From NCBI RefSeq assembly GCF_018310345.1, contig NZ_JAGXBY010000001.1:434001-498000 (forward strand): a DNA stretch of 64,000 nt. The letters run 5' to 3'. The number at the start of each line of letters is the position of its first letter. The stretch's first letter is position 1. Positions 53,439-61,884 of this stretch are shown here, piece by piece. This DNA comes from Ornithinibacillus massiliensis. Lineage in GTDB: Bacteria > Bacillota > Bacilli > Bacillales > Amphibacillaceae. The position numbers and the translations under genes are program-made. The notes under the pieces were generated by a model that did no database searches, was not told where the DNA came from, and saw only the letters and a program-made list of their open reading frames with translations.

Positions 53439-54572
53439 ATGCAAAAATGGTATCAAATTATCTACAAGAATACAGGACTTAGCATTTATTTGTGGATTGT
53501 ATTTTGTATTTTACCCTTCTATTTCATTATTCGTTACTTTACGCCAATCGAAATTTTAGTTGGCATTTTGATGGTTGTATTGTTTTTTACCACATATCGA
53601 TTATCGTTTATCAAAAAAGGCTGGACGGTTTATTTGTCTGTTGGAATAGAAATAGCAATTAGCATTGGAATGACGATTTACTTTGGATTTGTATATTTTT
53701 CTCTTTTTCTTGCCTTCTATATGGGGAATATCCAAAATAAGGCAGGGTTTATCACATTATATGTCGTTAATTTAGTTACCACTATTTCTGCAACTATTCT
53801 TGGTTTCTTTACGCAAAGCCAAATCTTCTTTTCTCAATTACCATTCATTGTAATTAGTGTTATTGGCGTAATACTTATTCCTGTTAATATATTCTACCGT
53901 ATAAACAAAGAAAAGCTGGAGGACCAATTAGAGGATGCCAATAATCGAATCTCCCAATTAATGATTTTAGAAGAAAGGCAACGGATCGCTCGGGATTTAC
54001 ATGATACATTGGGACAAAAGCTTTCTTTAATTGGATTGAAAAGTGATTTAGCTGCAAGATTGCTTCAAAAGCATCCGGAAAAGGTCCAAAAAGAGATTCT
54101 TGATATTCATCAAACAGCAAGAACAGCATTAAAAGAAGTACGGGAAATGGTTTCCGATATGCGTACGACAAGATTAGAGGATGAAGTAATTCATGTTCAA
54201 CAGGTTCTAGAGGCTGCGGAAATGGAATACGTGTTAGAAGGTAACCCGAAGCTTGAGCGTACGCCGTTATTTGTAGAAGGTGTACTCAGTATGTGTCTAA
54301 AGGAAGCTGTAACCAATATCGTAAAGCATAGCAAGGCTACATCCTGTCGAATTGTCATTCAGCAAACACCTAGTGAGATCTGTATCCAAGTACAAGATGA
54401 TGGTGTTGGAATCGGAGAAATTACAGATAAAAAAGGGAATGGGCTACGTGGTATGAGAGAACGTTTAGACTTTGTTAACGGAATTTTACATATGGAAAGT
54501 GGGAATGGTACCCTACTTTCGATAAGCGTTCCAAATATTGTTCAACCATTGCCGGAGGAGAGGTTGTCATGA
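53439..54572 (+). CDS. desK: Sensor histidine kinase DesK
   Basis: This 377-residue kinase has four to five membrane segments (about 15-155) and no large extracellular domain. A HisKA_3 domain with phosphoacceptor H188 (ERQRIARDLHDTLGQ) follows, the same residue number as in B. subtilis DesK. The ATPase domain has an N-box KEAVTNIVKHSKA and a GLRGMRER lid. It senses membrane thickness and fluidity and phosphorylates DesR. I use ATG 53439 behind TAGGAGGG rather than the longer frame. Its end overlaps desR by four bases. Confidence 0.92.
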   Translation: MQKWYQIIYKNTGLSIYLWIVFCILPFYFIIRYFTPIEILVGILMVVLFFTTYRLSFIKKGWTVYLSVGIEIAISIGMTIYFGFVYFSLFLAFYMGNIQNKAGFITLYVVNLVTTISATILGFFTQSQIFFSQLPFIVISVIGVILIPVNIFYRINKEKLEDQLEDANNRISQLMILEERQRIARDLHDTLGQKLSLIGLKSDLAARLLQKHPEKVQKEILDIHQTARTALKEVREMVSDMRTTRLEDEVIHVQQVLEAAEMEYVLEGNPKLERTPLFVEGVLSMCLKEAVTNIVKHSKATSCRIVIQQTPSEICIQVQDDGVGIGEITDKKGNGLRGMRERLDFVNGILHMESGNGTLLSISVPNIVQPLPEERLS

Positions 54573-55171
54573 TTCGAATTGTGATTGCAGAGGACCAACG
54601 GATGCTACTCGGAGCACTTGGTTCATTGCTAGATTTAGAGGATGATATGGAGGTTGTCGGAAAAGCCCAAGATGGAATCGAAGCCTTAGAAATGGTTAAG
54701 CTCCATCAACCGGATATTTGTATAATGGACATTGAAATGCCTTTAAAGAGTGGCTTAGATGTAGCGGAAGAATTAAAGAATGAGGCATGTAAAATCATTA
54801 TATTAACAACATTTGCTAGAGCAGGTTATTTTGAACGTGCAAGGGATGCTAATGTAAGTGGATATCTATTAAAAGACAGTCCAAGTGAAGAATTGGCAAA
54901 TTCAATCCGCATTATTATGGAAGGAAGAAAAATCTATGCACCTGAATTAATCGATATAGCGTTCAATAAAGAGCAAAACCCACTTTCCGATCGGGAAGAG
55001 CAGGTTATTCATTTGATTGCGGAAGGAAAGAATACAGAAGAAATAGCAAACCAGCTATACCTTACTAAGGGCACAGTGCGGAATTATGTATCGATAATCC
55101 TAGATAAATTGGAGGCTAGCAATCGAATCGAAGCTATCTCACGTTTTAAGGAAAAGGGTTGGTTTAAATAA
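54569..55171 (+). CDS. desR: Response regulator DesR (NarL/FixJ family)
   Basis: This 200-residue regulator has a receiver domain with phosphoacceptor D54 (CIMDIEMP), conserved switch residues in ILTTFARAGYFERA, and a LuxR-type helix-turn-helix (about 135-198, EEIANQLYLTKGTVRNYVSII). Phosphorylated DesR activates des. The start ATGA overlaps the desK stop. A strong terminator ends the operon. Confidence 0.93.
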   Translation: MIRIVIAEDQRMLLGALGSLLDLEDDMEVVGKAQDGIEALEMVKLHQPDICIMDIEMPLKSGLDVAEELKNEACKIIILTTFARAGYFERARDANVSGYLLKDSPSEELANSIRIIMEGRKIYAPELIDIAFNKEQNPLSDREEQVIHLIAEGKNTEEIANQLYLTKGTVRNYVSIILDKLEASNRIEAISRFKEKGWFK

Positions 55172-55189
55172 TCATCATGCTTGTTTGTT

Positions 55190-55222
55190 AGACCTCGCTT
55201 CTGTAGGAAGCGAGGTCTTTTA
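55190..55222 (+). terminator. Terminator of the des operon
   Basis: AGACCTCGCTTC and GAAGCGAGGTCT form a 12-bp stem with a five-base loop, followed by TTTTAT. Confidence 0.9.
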
Positions 55223-55288
55223 TACAGGTTCTTCATCGAAAAGAGAAGCTAAAGCCTTTTTAATGCATATTTTTCTTACATAAAACAA

Positions 55289-55351
55289 TTGACTTTATCA
55301 AATAAACATACTAACATTATAAACATAAGTTTATAATATAAACAAAAGTTT
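55289..55351 (+). promoter_or_regulatory. Promoter and tandem operators of the pseudouridine operon
   Basis: TTGACT (55289-55294) and TAACAT (55312-55317) have a 17-bp spacer. Just downstream are two similar palindromes: ATAAAC-ATAA-GTTTAT (55319-55334) and AAAC-AAAA-GTTT (55340-55351), with centres 19 bp apart. They cover the transcription start and would block RNA polymerase. The N-terminal winged helix of the first gene product is the obvious candidate binder. Confidence 0.6.
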
Positions 55352-55367
55352 GGTTGGGTGGCGTAAT

Positions 55368-56477
55368 ATGAATTTCTCACTTAATGAAAATGAACAAAAA
55401 GTCTTTAATTTAATTAAGAAAAACCCTTTTATTTCACAGCAGGAACTGGCAAAGGAGATGAATCTATCCAGACCTTCCGTTGCGAACCTTATTTCAGGTC
55501 TAGTGAAAAAAGGTTATATTCATGGCAAAGCCTATATTGTAGGGGACGACAAACAAATTGTCTGCATAGGTGGCGCGAATGTTGACCGGAAATTTTACAT
55601 AAAGGGTAAGCTTCAGCATGGGACTTCTAATCCTATTAGGTCCGTACAAAGTGCAGGTGGAGTGGCTAGAAATGTCGCAGAGAATTTAGGACGGTTAGGG
55701 AAAAATGTATCGCTACTCACGGCCAACGGAATTGACGCGGAATGGCATTTTATTGAAGAGGCTTCCTCTAGCTATATGAGCCTAACCCATACAATTCCAT
55801 TAGTAAAAGAAGCGACAGGGTCTTATTCAGCTGTGATTGATCAATCGGGTGAGTTAGTATTGGCTTTAGCTGATATGGATATTTATGATTCCATTACACC
55901 GGAAGTACTACAACCAAAGCTTTCTAAGTTCTCCCTGGCAAGATGTTTCGTAGTTGATTTGAACTTGCCTATGGATACGTTAGCTTCTATCAAACAGTTT
56001 GCCTTAAGTAGAAATATTCCACTAGTATTTATTGCGGTATCTGCCCCGAAGATGGACAGACTACCGAAAGACTTACAAGGACTAACCTGGTTAATTACGA
56101 ACTGTGATGAAACCGAGGCCTTTTTCAATATCGCTATTAAGACTAAGGCAGACTGGCAAGAAGCAGCTCATAAATGGTTGCAATTAGGAATTGAAAATAT
56201 TGTGGTAACCAATGGGAAAGAAGGAGCGCTAATCGGGAATTTAGAAGAAGGAATTCATCATATGCCAGCAATAGATGTGGCGAATGTCCATGATGTTACA
56301 GGGGCAGGAGATGCTTTTTCTGCAGGGGTAATCTATGCATGGCTGGAAGGGGAAAGTCTTCCTACTATTGCGAAGGCAGCTGCCGTTAATTCTTGTAAAA
56401 CAATCCAGACCAACTATACCGTAAGACAAGATTTAACACCTCAACAACTTAAATTAGATATGGAGGAAGTAGAATGA
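55368..56477 (+). CDS. psuK: Winged-helix PfkB-family kinase, probable pseudouridine kinase
   Basis: This 369-residue fusion has an N-terminal winged helix-turn-helix (about 1-55: [14 protein letters not shown]...[22 protein letters not shown]) followed by a PfkB ribokinase-like domain ([15 protein letters not shown] near 65 and the signature [11 protein letters not shown] near 313). The next gene is psuG, so the kinase probably makes pseudouridine 5'-phosphate. The DNA-binding domain and the tandem palindromes over its promoter suggest that the enzyme also regulates its operon. ATG 55368 is preceded only by a weak GGGTGGCG. It overlaps psuG by four bases. Confidence 0.85.
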   Translation: MNFSLNENEQKVFNLIKKNPFISQQELAKEMNLSRPSVANLISGLVKKGYIHGKAYIVGDDKQIVCIGGANVDRKFYIKGKLQHGTSNPIRSVQSAGGVARNVAENLGRLGKNVSLLTANGIDAEWHFIEEASSSYMSLTHTIPLVKEATGSYSAVIDQSGELVLALADMDIYDSITPEVLQPKLSKFSLARCFVVDLNLPMDTLASIKQFALSRNIPLVFIAVSAPKMDRLPKDLQGLTWLITNCDETEAFFNIAIKTKADWQEAAHKWLQLGIENIVVTNGKEGALIGNLEEGIHHMPAIDVANVHDVTGAGDAFSAGVIYAWLEGESLPTIAKAAAVNSCKTIQTNYTVRQDLTPQQLKLDMEEVE

Positions 56478-57388
56478 AACATTATGTAGAACTATCAGCA
56501 GAAGTAAAACAAGCGAAGGAACAAGGAAAACCGGTAGTTGCATTGGAATCAACTATCATCTCTCATGGGATGCCATATCCACAAAACGTGCAAACAGCTC
56601 GTGAAGTAGAACAAATCATTCGTGACAATGGTGCTGTACCTGCTACGATAGCATTGATTGATGGGAAAATTAAAATAGGTTTAACAGATGAGGAATTAGA
56701 GCAATTTGGCAATAGTCAAGGTGTTGCGAAGGTTTCCCGTCGTGACCTTCCATATATTTTAGCTACGAAGCAATTAGGAGCAACTACAGTAGCTGCTACG
56801 ATGATTTGTGCAGAGCTTGCTGATATTAATATATTTGTTACGGGAGGTATTGGTGGTGTACACCGAGGAGCAGAAACGACAATGGATATTTCAGCAGATT
56901 TAGAAGAGCTTGCACAAACGAATGTAGCAGTAGTATGTGCTGGAGCTAAATCCATTCTCGATTTAGGACTAACAATGGAATACCTAGAAACAAAAGGGGT
57001 TCCAGTAATCGGTTACCAGACAGAAGTTTTACCAGCATTTTATACGAGAACAAGCGAATATCCGGTAAACTTCTCAGCGGAGAACGTAGATGTCATGGCG
57101 AAGACATTAAAATCAAAATGGGATTTAAAGCTTCAAGGTGGAGCAGTTATTGCTAACCCAATCCCGGAAGAGCATGCAATGCCTGAAGAAGTAATTAATC
57201 ATGCCATTGCTTCAGCCGTAAAGGAAGCAGATGAAAAAGGGATAACTGGAAAGGACACAACTCCATTCCTACTTGGAAAGATTAAAGAAATTACAGGCGG
57301 AAAGAGTTTAGATTCTAATATTGCACTTGTTAAAAATAATGCAGTATTAGGTGCGAAATTAGCCGTAGAGCTAAATTCACTAGTCTAA
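56474..57388 (+). CDS. psuG: Pseudouridine-5'-phosphate glycosidase
   Basis: This 304-residue enzyme splits pseudouridine 5'-phosphate into uracil and ribose 5-phosphate (in vivo). Family markers are [17 protein letters not shown] at the N-terminus, the lysine-containing [22 protein letters not shown], and [11 protein letters not shown]. It is translated with psuK through an ATGA overlap. A long hairpin terminator follows. Together the pair recycles pseudouridine from RNA breakdown. Confidence 0.94.
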   Translation: MKHYVELSAEVKQAKEQGKPVVALESTIISHGMPYPQNVQTAREVEQIIRDNGAVPATIALIDGKIKIGLTDEELEQFGNSQGVAKVSRRDLPYILATKQLGATTVAATMICAELADINIFVTGGIGGVHRGAETTMDISADLEELAQTNVAVVCAGAKSILDLGLTMEYLETKGVPVIGYQTEVLPAFYTRTSEYPVNFSAENVDVMAKTLKSKWDLKLQGGAVIANPIPEEHAMPEEVINHAIASAVKEADEKGITGKDTTPFLLGKIKEITGGKSLDSNIALVKNNAVLGAKLAVELNSLV

Positions 57389-57425
57389 TCTATGGAAGTA
57401 GTGCAGACATAACGATAAGATAGAG

Positions 57426-57517
57426 ACCCGAATGAAGCACAACGTTATACTGACATATCCTCTCATGAAAAGTTAAGGATATGTTAGTGTGATATTGTAG
57501 AGTCATTCGGGTTTTTT
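57426..57517 (+). terminator. Unusually long hairpin terminator after psuG
   Basis: An outer stem (ACCCGAATGA with TCATTCGGGT) encloses a 23-bp inner stem: 57439-57461 pairs with 57476-57498, with several G-U pairs, one C-A mismatch and a 14-base loop. TTTTT follows. The total is about 33 paired bases, twice a usual terminator. Confidence 0.8.
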
Positions 57518-57556
57518 AACGTGGATAAGCCCATGCTGTTTTTACTCACCTTCCCC

Positions 57557-57587
57557 TTGACCTTCAAGTTACTTTAAGGTTTATCTT
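57557..57587 (+). promoter_or_regulatory. MerR-type promoter with 19-bp spacer and internal dyad
   Basis: TTGACC (57557-57562) and TATCTT (57582-57587) are 19 bp apart, longer than normal. The spacer holds a dyad CCTTCAAGT-T-ACTTTAAGG (57561-57579, one mismatch). This is the classic MerR-family activator arrangement, right before a MerR-family gene. Confidence 0.75.
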
Positions 57588-57606
57588 AAATGTAGGAGGG
57601 AATGAG

Positions 57607-58365
57607 ATGCTATCTATACAAGAATTTTCCAAAAGAAGTGGAATACCGAAAAGCACGCTACGTTTCTATGAAGAAAAGGGCTTACTGATGCCCAATAGAA
57701 AGGAAGGGAACGGTTATCGGGTATATCAAGAAGAACAAATAGACCTTGCTAGATTAATTGTAAGTTTGCGCTTAGCAAATGTGCCGATAAGTGACATTCA
57801 AACATATCTCTTAGCCACTGAGCCTGCTCAGGAGCAAATGAAACAATCATGGATTCGTCTATTAAACCAGCAAAAAGCATTACTGGATGTGCAAATTAAG
57901 TTCTTAGAGAGTAACAGTTCCATAAAGGAATTCTTTTTATATGAACGAAAACGGGAGAGAGTGGTCTGGTTTTTGGCTGAAGGTCATCAGGGGGAATTCG
58001 GAGCAGCGTTATTAAGGGGAATAGAAGAGCTAAATAAGTATAATGTGGCGGTTCGAAATTCTTACTTACAATATGCGTCTGGAACGGAAACGGTAAAAGC
58101 ATGGATAGGCTTTGGAATCGATAATTCCAGTGACATTTCGAGCAGTACCTTATTTGAAAAAGAAGAAATGATCAATGAAGCTCTATGTGTAGCGACAACC
58201 TTTCAAGGAGACTTTTCCAACATTGGTAGTGTTTATCGTAGTCTTATGAAATATGTTAGTGACAATGGTTATATTTCTACTGGCTCCTTGATGGAAAAGT
58301 ATCACGGAGATAACTTAAAGCAAGTCACGATGATGATACCAGTAATGAAATTAGGGGGAGAATAA
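57607..58365 (+). CDS. MerR family transcriptional regulator
   Basis: This 252-residue regulator has an N-terminal MerR winged helix (residues 1-70: SIQEFSKRSGIPKSTLRFYEEKGLL...GYRVY), a dimerisation helix (about 85-110) and a C-terminal effector-binding domain of about 140 residues, probably GyrI-like. It is the first gene of a three-gene operon with a C45-type acyltransferase and WrbA, and its own 19-bp-spacer promoter lies upstream. It probably senses a drug or quinone-like compound and activates the operon. The ribosome binding site is TAGGAGGG. Confidence 0.88.
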   Translation: MLSIQEFSKRSGIPKSTLRFYEEKGLLMPNRKEGNGYRVYQEEQIDLARLIVSLRLANVPISDIQTYLLATEPAQEQMKQSWIRLLNQQKALLDVQIKFLESNSSIKEFFLYERKRERVVWFLAEGHQGEFGAALLRGIEELNKYNVAVRNSYLQYASGTETVKAWIGFGIDNSSDISSSTLFEKEEMINEALCVATTFQGDFSNIGSVYRSLMKYVSDNGYISTGSLMEKYHGDNLKQVTMMIPVMKLGGE

Positions 58366-59400
58366 ATGAGAAAGAAACTATTTGTACATGTAGTGGAATT
58401 AGAGGGGACCAATTATGAAATTGGCCGTTTACAGGCAGAGCATATAGAATTCGGTCATCGGTTTGATGAGCTTCAGGCTACTTCTTCTAAGACAGACGCA
58501 GAAGAAATCTATACTTTATTAAAGCGGGATTTTTCAAGTTTTTTAGAAGAGTTGCAGGGCCTAGCAGCTGGGTTAGAGCTGGATTTTTATACGATATTAC
58601 GAATGTACAGTGGATACAATCTATCATTACCCTCCATGGGATGTACAGCCTTCTCACAGGGGAGCTACTATGTTCGCAATTATGATTTTACCCCAGAACT
58701 ATATGACGGCCGTTTGGTTTTCCATAAGCCAGAAAAGGGCTATGCAAGTATCGGGTTTAGCCAACAAATGGTCGGTAGACTAGATGGAATGAATGAGCAT
58801 GGGCTAGTTGTTGGATTACACTTAGTAAACGAACGCCATACCGGTATTGGTTTTATCGCGACAACCATTGTCCGACTAGTTTTAGAGCATTGTAAAAACG
58901 TGATAGAAGCAGCAGACTTTATAACGAAGCTTCCACATGGCTATTGTTATAACTATTCATTGACCGATCGTTCTGGAAAGAATTGTCTAATAGAGGCTAC
59001 GCCAAATGAACAATTGGTACAATATCCATCCGATTTAATGTGTACGAACCACTTCAATACAGAACAATTAACCGGCAAAAACAGGTCCTATATTGCATCC
59101 TCTGTACACCGTCAGCATATCCTCCAAGGATTTAAAGCTGAACCCCTATCACCAGAAGAAGCGTTTCGAAGGTTTAACAACGAAGATTCTCCACTCTTTT
59201 ACAAAGACTATCATCATTTCTTTGGTACGTTACACACCGTAGTTTACATGCCTGAAAAATTAGAGGTTATAGTTGGAATAGGCGGAAATGCTAAACCAAC
59301 TAGATTTTCCTTAGCGAAATGGCTTAGTGGTAGGTTAAATGTAGGAAAGACGCTACTAGGCGAAATAGATTATCAACAAAATCATACTAGTCATGATTAA
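58366..59400 (+). CDS. C45 family autoproteolytic acyltransferase/hydrolase
   Basis: This 344-residue Ntn-hydrolase is related to acyl-CoA:6-aminopenicillanic acid acyltransferase and choloylglycine hydrolase-like amidases. The probable nucleophile is C93 in PSMGCTAFS, where cleavage before the cysteine would free the catalytic N-terminus. YYVRNYDF and MNEHGLVVGLH follow in the expected order. The start lies directly after the merR stop. The substrate may be an N-acyl amide or beta-lactam-like compound; with a MerR sensor and a quinone reductase in the operon, detoxification is a reasonable guess. Confidence 0.82.
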   Translation: MRKKLFVHVVELEGTNYEIGRLQAEHIEFGHRFDELQATSSKTDAEEIYTLLKRDFSSFLEELQGLAAGLELDFYTILRMYSGYNLSLPSMGCTAFSQGSYYVRNYDFTPELYDGRLVFHKPEKGYASIGFSQQMVGRLDGMNEHGLVVGLHLVNERHTGIGFIATTIVRLVLEHCKNVIEAADFITKLPHGYCYNYSLTDRSGKNCLIEATPNEQLVQYPSDLMCTNHFNTEQLTGKNRSYIASSVHRQHILQGFKAEPLSPEEAFRRFNNEDSPLFYKDYHHFFGTLHTVVYMPEKLEVIVGIGGNAKPTRFSLAKWLSGRLNVGKTLLGEIDYQQNHTSHD

Positions 59401-59454
59401 ATGAATCAATTGGTAAATAATACAAGCGTAACGATGATGAAAAGGAGAATGAAT

Positions 59455-60054
59455 ATGGTAAAACTAGCGGTGATTTATTACAGTTCTACAGGTATTAACT
59501 ATCAGCTTGCAAAATGGGCAGAAGAAGCGGGAAAAGAAGCAGGTGCTGAGGTGAAAGTGGTAAAAGTACCAGAGCTTGCACCAGAAGCAGCTATTGCATC
59601 TAACCCTGCATGGAAGGAACATTACGAAGCAACAAAGGATGTACCAGAAGCAACTAGTGATGACATTGAATGGGCCGATGCGATTATCTTTAGCGCGCCA
59701 ACTCGCTTTGGTAATGTTCCGTCTCAAATGAAGCAATTCATTGATACACAAGGTGGTCTTTGGGCGTCTGGGAAAACGGTAAATAAAGTAGTTAGTGCAA
59801 TGACATCAGCACAAAACCCTCACGGCGGTCATGAAGCAACCATCCTGGCACTATATACATCGATGATGCATTGGGGTGCAATCATCGTACCTCCTGGATA
59901 TACCGACCAGGTACTATTTCAAGCAGGTGGCAATCCGTATGGAACCAGTGTATCTCAGGGTCAAGATGGAAAAATGGTGGAAGATGTTCAAGGTGCAGTC
60001 AAACATCAAGTGAAACGAACACTAGAAATTGCTCAAAAGGTAGCAGGCAGCTGA
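59455..60054 (+). CDS. wrbA: NAD(P)H:quinone oxidoreductase, WrbA type
   Basis: This 199-residue flavodoxin-fold protein has FMN loop SSTGINYQLA at residues 10-19, APTRFGNVPSQMKQFID (about 82-98) and the WrbA-type MTSAQNPHGGHEATI. It reduces quinones by two electrons in the cytoplasm. I start it at ATG 59455 behind AAAAGGAGAA, since the longer frame from 59401 contains that site. It is the third gene of the merR operon, and two terminators follow. Confidence 0.88.
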   Translation: MVKLAVIYYSSTGINYQLAKWAEEAGKEAGAEVKVVKVPELAPEAAIASNPAWKEHYEATKDVPEATSDDIEWADAIIFSAPTRFGNVPSQMKQFIDTQGGLWASGKTVNKVVSAMTSAQNPHGGHEATILALYTSMMHWGAIIVPPGYTDQVLFQAGGNPYGTSVSQGQDGKMVEDVQGAVKHQVKRTLEIAQKVAGS

Positions 60055-60064
60055 AAAGTTTGAG

Positions 60065-60106
60065 AAAGGTGGTATAGAGCTTAATAGCTTTATACCATCT
60101 TTTTTG
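60065..60106 (+). terminator. Terminator of the merR-wrbA operon
   Basis: AAAGGTGGTATAGAGCT and AGCTTTATACCATCTTT pair over 17 bp with two wobbles, followed by TTTTT. Confidence 0.88.
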
Positions 60107-60144
60107 TAGATAGGAAAATAAATTCTTTCTCGCTAGTAGTAGAA

Positions 60145-60187
60145 AAAGCTAATACATTAGCTATGAGCGAATGTGTTGGCTTTTTTA
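60145..60187 (+). terminator. Second tandem terminator
   Basis: AAAGCTAATACATT and AATGTGTTGGCTTT pair over 14 bp with G-U pairs, followed by TTTTTTATTT. It lies about 40 bases after the first terminator; no gene lies between the two. Confidence 0.7.
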
Positions 60188-60290
60188 TTTTCTACCAGCA
60201 ATTGATTCATAAATAATGATTCCTAACAATTAATAGATGACAGAATTGCCTGTGTTCCGTAAAATGTTATGAGAGGAGGAGCGTCTACAA

Positions 60291-61076
60291 ATGAATCCAT
60301 TAAGAAAAGCATGTGCTAGAATTTCAGAACATCCTGTTTTCACGAATACGATAATTGTATTAATTATGATAAATGCTATATTAGTAGGGTTAGAGACTTA
60401 CGCAGGTATAGCGAGCAAATACCACGATTGGATCTATTTAGGTGACAAGCTGTTATTATGGATATTTACAATCGAAATTATTATCCGTCTAATCGGAAGG
60501 AAATCGATAAAGGGATTTTTAAAGGATCCATGGAACATATTTGATTTTGTTATTGTGACATTAGGTCATGTCCTAGTTGGTAGTCATTATGTAACAGTAC
60601 TTCGTATTATCCGAGTACTAAGGGTGCTTCGTGCAGTGTCTGTTATACCTTCGCTCCGAAAAATGGTTAATGCATTAATTTTAACCATCCCTTCTATGGG
60701 TACGATTGTATTGTTATTAAGTATATTCTTTTATATTTATGGCGTTATTGGTACGATGTTATTCAACGAAATTGCACCTGAGTATTTTGGAACGTTGCAT
60801 GACTCTCTGCTCTCCCTTTTCCAGGTCATTACACTGGAATCCTGGGCAAGTGGTGTCATGAGGCCAATACTAGCGGAGGATCCTTCCTCATGGTGGTATT
60901 TTGTTACATTCATTATGATTGGCTCGTTTGTTATTGTAAATTTATTTATTGGTGTTATTGTCAATAATGTCGAAGAGGCAAATCGTGAAGAAAGCCCTTC
61001 TCCAACTGATATTAAGCTTGCTGAAGTACAGAAAGAGCTAGCGGAGATTAAAGAACTTCTAAACAAGAAAAACTAA
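60291..61076 (+). CDS. Bacterial voltage-gated sodium channel (NaChBac family)
   Basis: This 261-residue single-repeat ion channel has six membrane segments. The voltage sensor S4 carries arginines every third residue (R105, R108, R111, R114). The pore has selectivity filter TLESWAS (181-187), the same as NaChBac of Bacillus halodurans, which selects Na+. S6 is followed by a C-terminal acidic and coiled-coil tail (KLAEVQKELAEIKELL) that assembles the tetramer. In alkaliphilic Bacillus this channel supplies Na+ for flagellar motors, pH homeostasis and chemotaxis. The ribosome binding site GAGAGGAGGAG is strong. Confidence 0.93.
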   Translation: MNPLRKACARISEHPVFTNTIIVLIMINAILVGLETYAGIASKYHDWIYLGDKLLLWIFTIEIIIRLIGRKSIKGFLKDPWNIFDFVIVTLGHVLVGSHYVTVLRIIRVLRVLRAVSVIPSLRKMVNALILTIPSMGTIVLLLSIFFYIYGVIGTMLFNEIAPEYFGTLHDSLLSLFQVITLESWASGVMRPILAEDPSSWWYFVTFIMIGSFVIVNLFIGVIVNNVEEANREESPSPTDIKLAEVQKELAEIKELLNKKN

Positions 61077-61083
61077 CTAAAAG

Positions 61084-61118
61084 TCCCTCTATGTGATCAC
61101 ATAAGAGGGAGATTTTTT
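61084..61118 (+). terminator. Terminator of the sodium channel gene
   Basis: TCCCTCT-ATGTG and CACAT-(A)-AGAGGGA pair with one bulge, followed by seven T residues. Confidence 0.88.
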
Positions 61119-61205
61119 TGAGAAGATAGGAAAGTATAAAGTCTTTCTCGATTGTGTAAAAAAACGAATTTTACTAATGATAGTTTCGTAATAAAGGAGG
61201 ATATG

Positions 61206-61841
61206 ATGGGGCAAGAAATGAAAATTAATCGGCCAAAATTACCAGCAGATTTACCAATCACAGCTTTTCAGCCTTCGGAAGATGGATATTATGATAATTG
61301 CATGTTCAAAGATTGCTTGATTTCGAGTGAGGATATCGATAGGGCGCGTTTTGATCAAGTTGTATTTGATCATGTTACCTTGGAAGGGGATTTTTCCCAT
61401 ATTGAATTAACCGATTGTCTCTTTATTCAATGTGATCTTTCCAATGTTGATTTTACGAAATCCAGTATCCATCGGGTTGAGTTCAAGCAGTCCAAATTAA
61501 TTGGGATTGGATTGGCGGAATCAAGCCTAGGGAATGTTGTTTTTGAAAGCTGCCAGTTAAATTTTAGTGCATATGGATACGCTAAATTAAAACAAGTACG
61601 TTTTCTCGATTGTACAATGAAAAATAGCGATTTTTACGAATGTAAATTTGAAAAGGTCGACTTACAGTATTCCGATATTGAAGATGCGAATTTTTCCAAT
61701 ACTAGGCTAAAAGGTGTCGACCTATCCACTTGTAAATTTGAAAGATTACAAGTCTCATTAGAAAGTATGCAAGGCTGTAAAGTCTCCACCGAACAAGCTC
61801 TTGGCTTTGTGAGACTATTAGGTTTAGAGATTAAGGAATAG
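61206..61841 (+). CDS. Pentapeptide repeat-containing protein
   Basis: This 211-residue protein has a run of A(D/N)LxF-like pentapeptides (about 25-190), for example DCLFIQCDLSNVDFTKS and DFYECKFEKVDLQYSDIEDANFSNTRLKGVDLSTCKFERL, predicted to form a right-handed quadrilateral beta-helix. Some members mimic DNA and protect gyrase (Qnr type), but most have no known role. I start at ATG 61206, since AAAGGAGG ends at 61200; the ATG at 61203 is closer than usual. It is a single gene, followed by the third repeat cluster. Confidence 0.86.
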   Translation: MGQEMKINRPKLPADLPITAFQPSEDGYYDNCMFKDCLISSEDIDRARFDQVVFDHVTLEGDFSHIELTDCLFIQCDLSNVDFTKSSIHRVEFKQSKLIGIGLAESSLGNVVFESCQLNFSAYGYAKLKQVRFLDCTMKNSDFYECKFEKVDLQYSDIEDANFSNTRLKGVDLSTCKFERLQVSLESMQGCKVSTEQALGFVRLLGLEIKE

Positions 61842-61884
61842 ATATTGGAACGCGAAGCTATCAACAAGATAAATCCTTAGGAAG

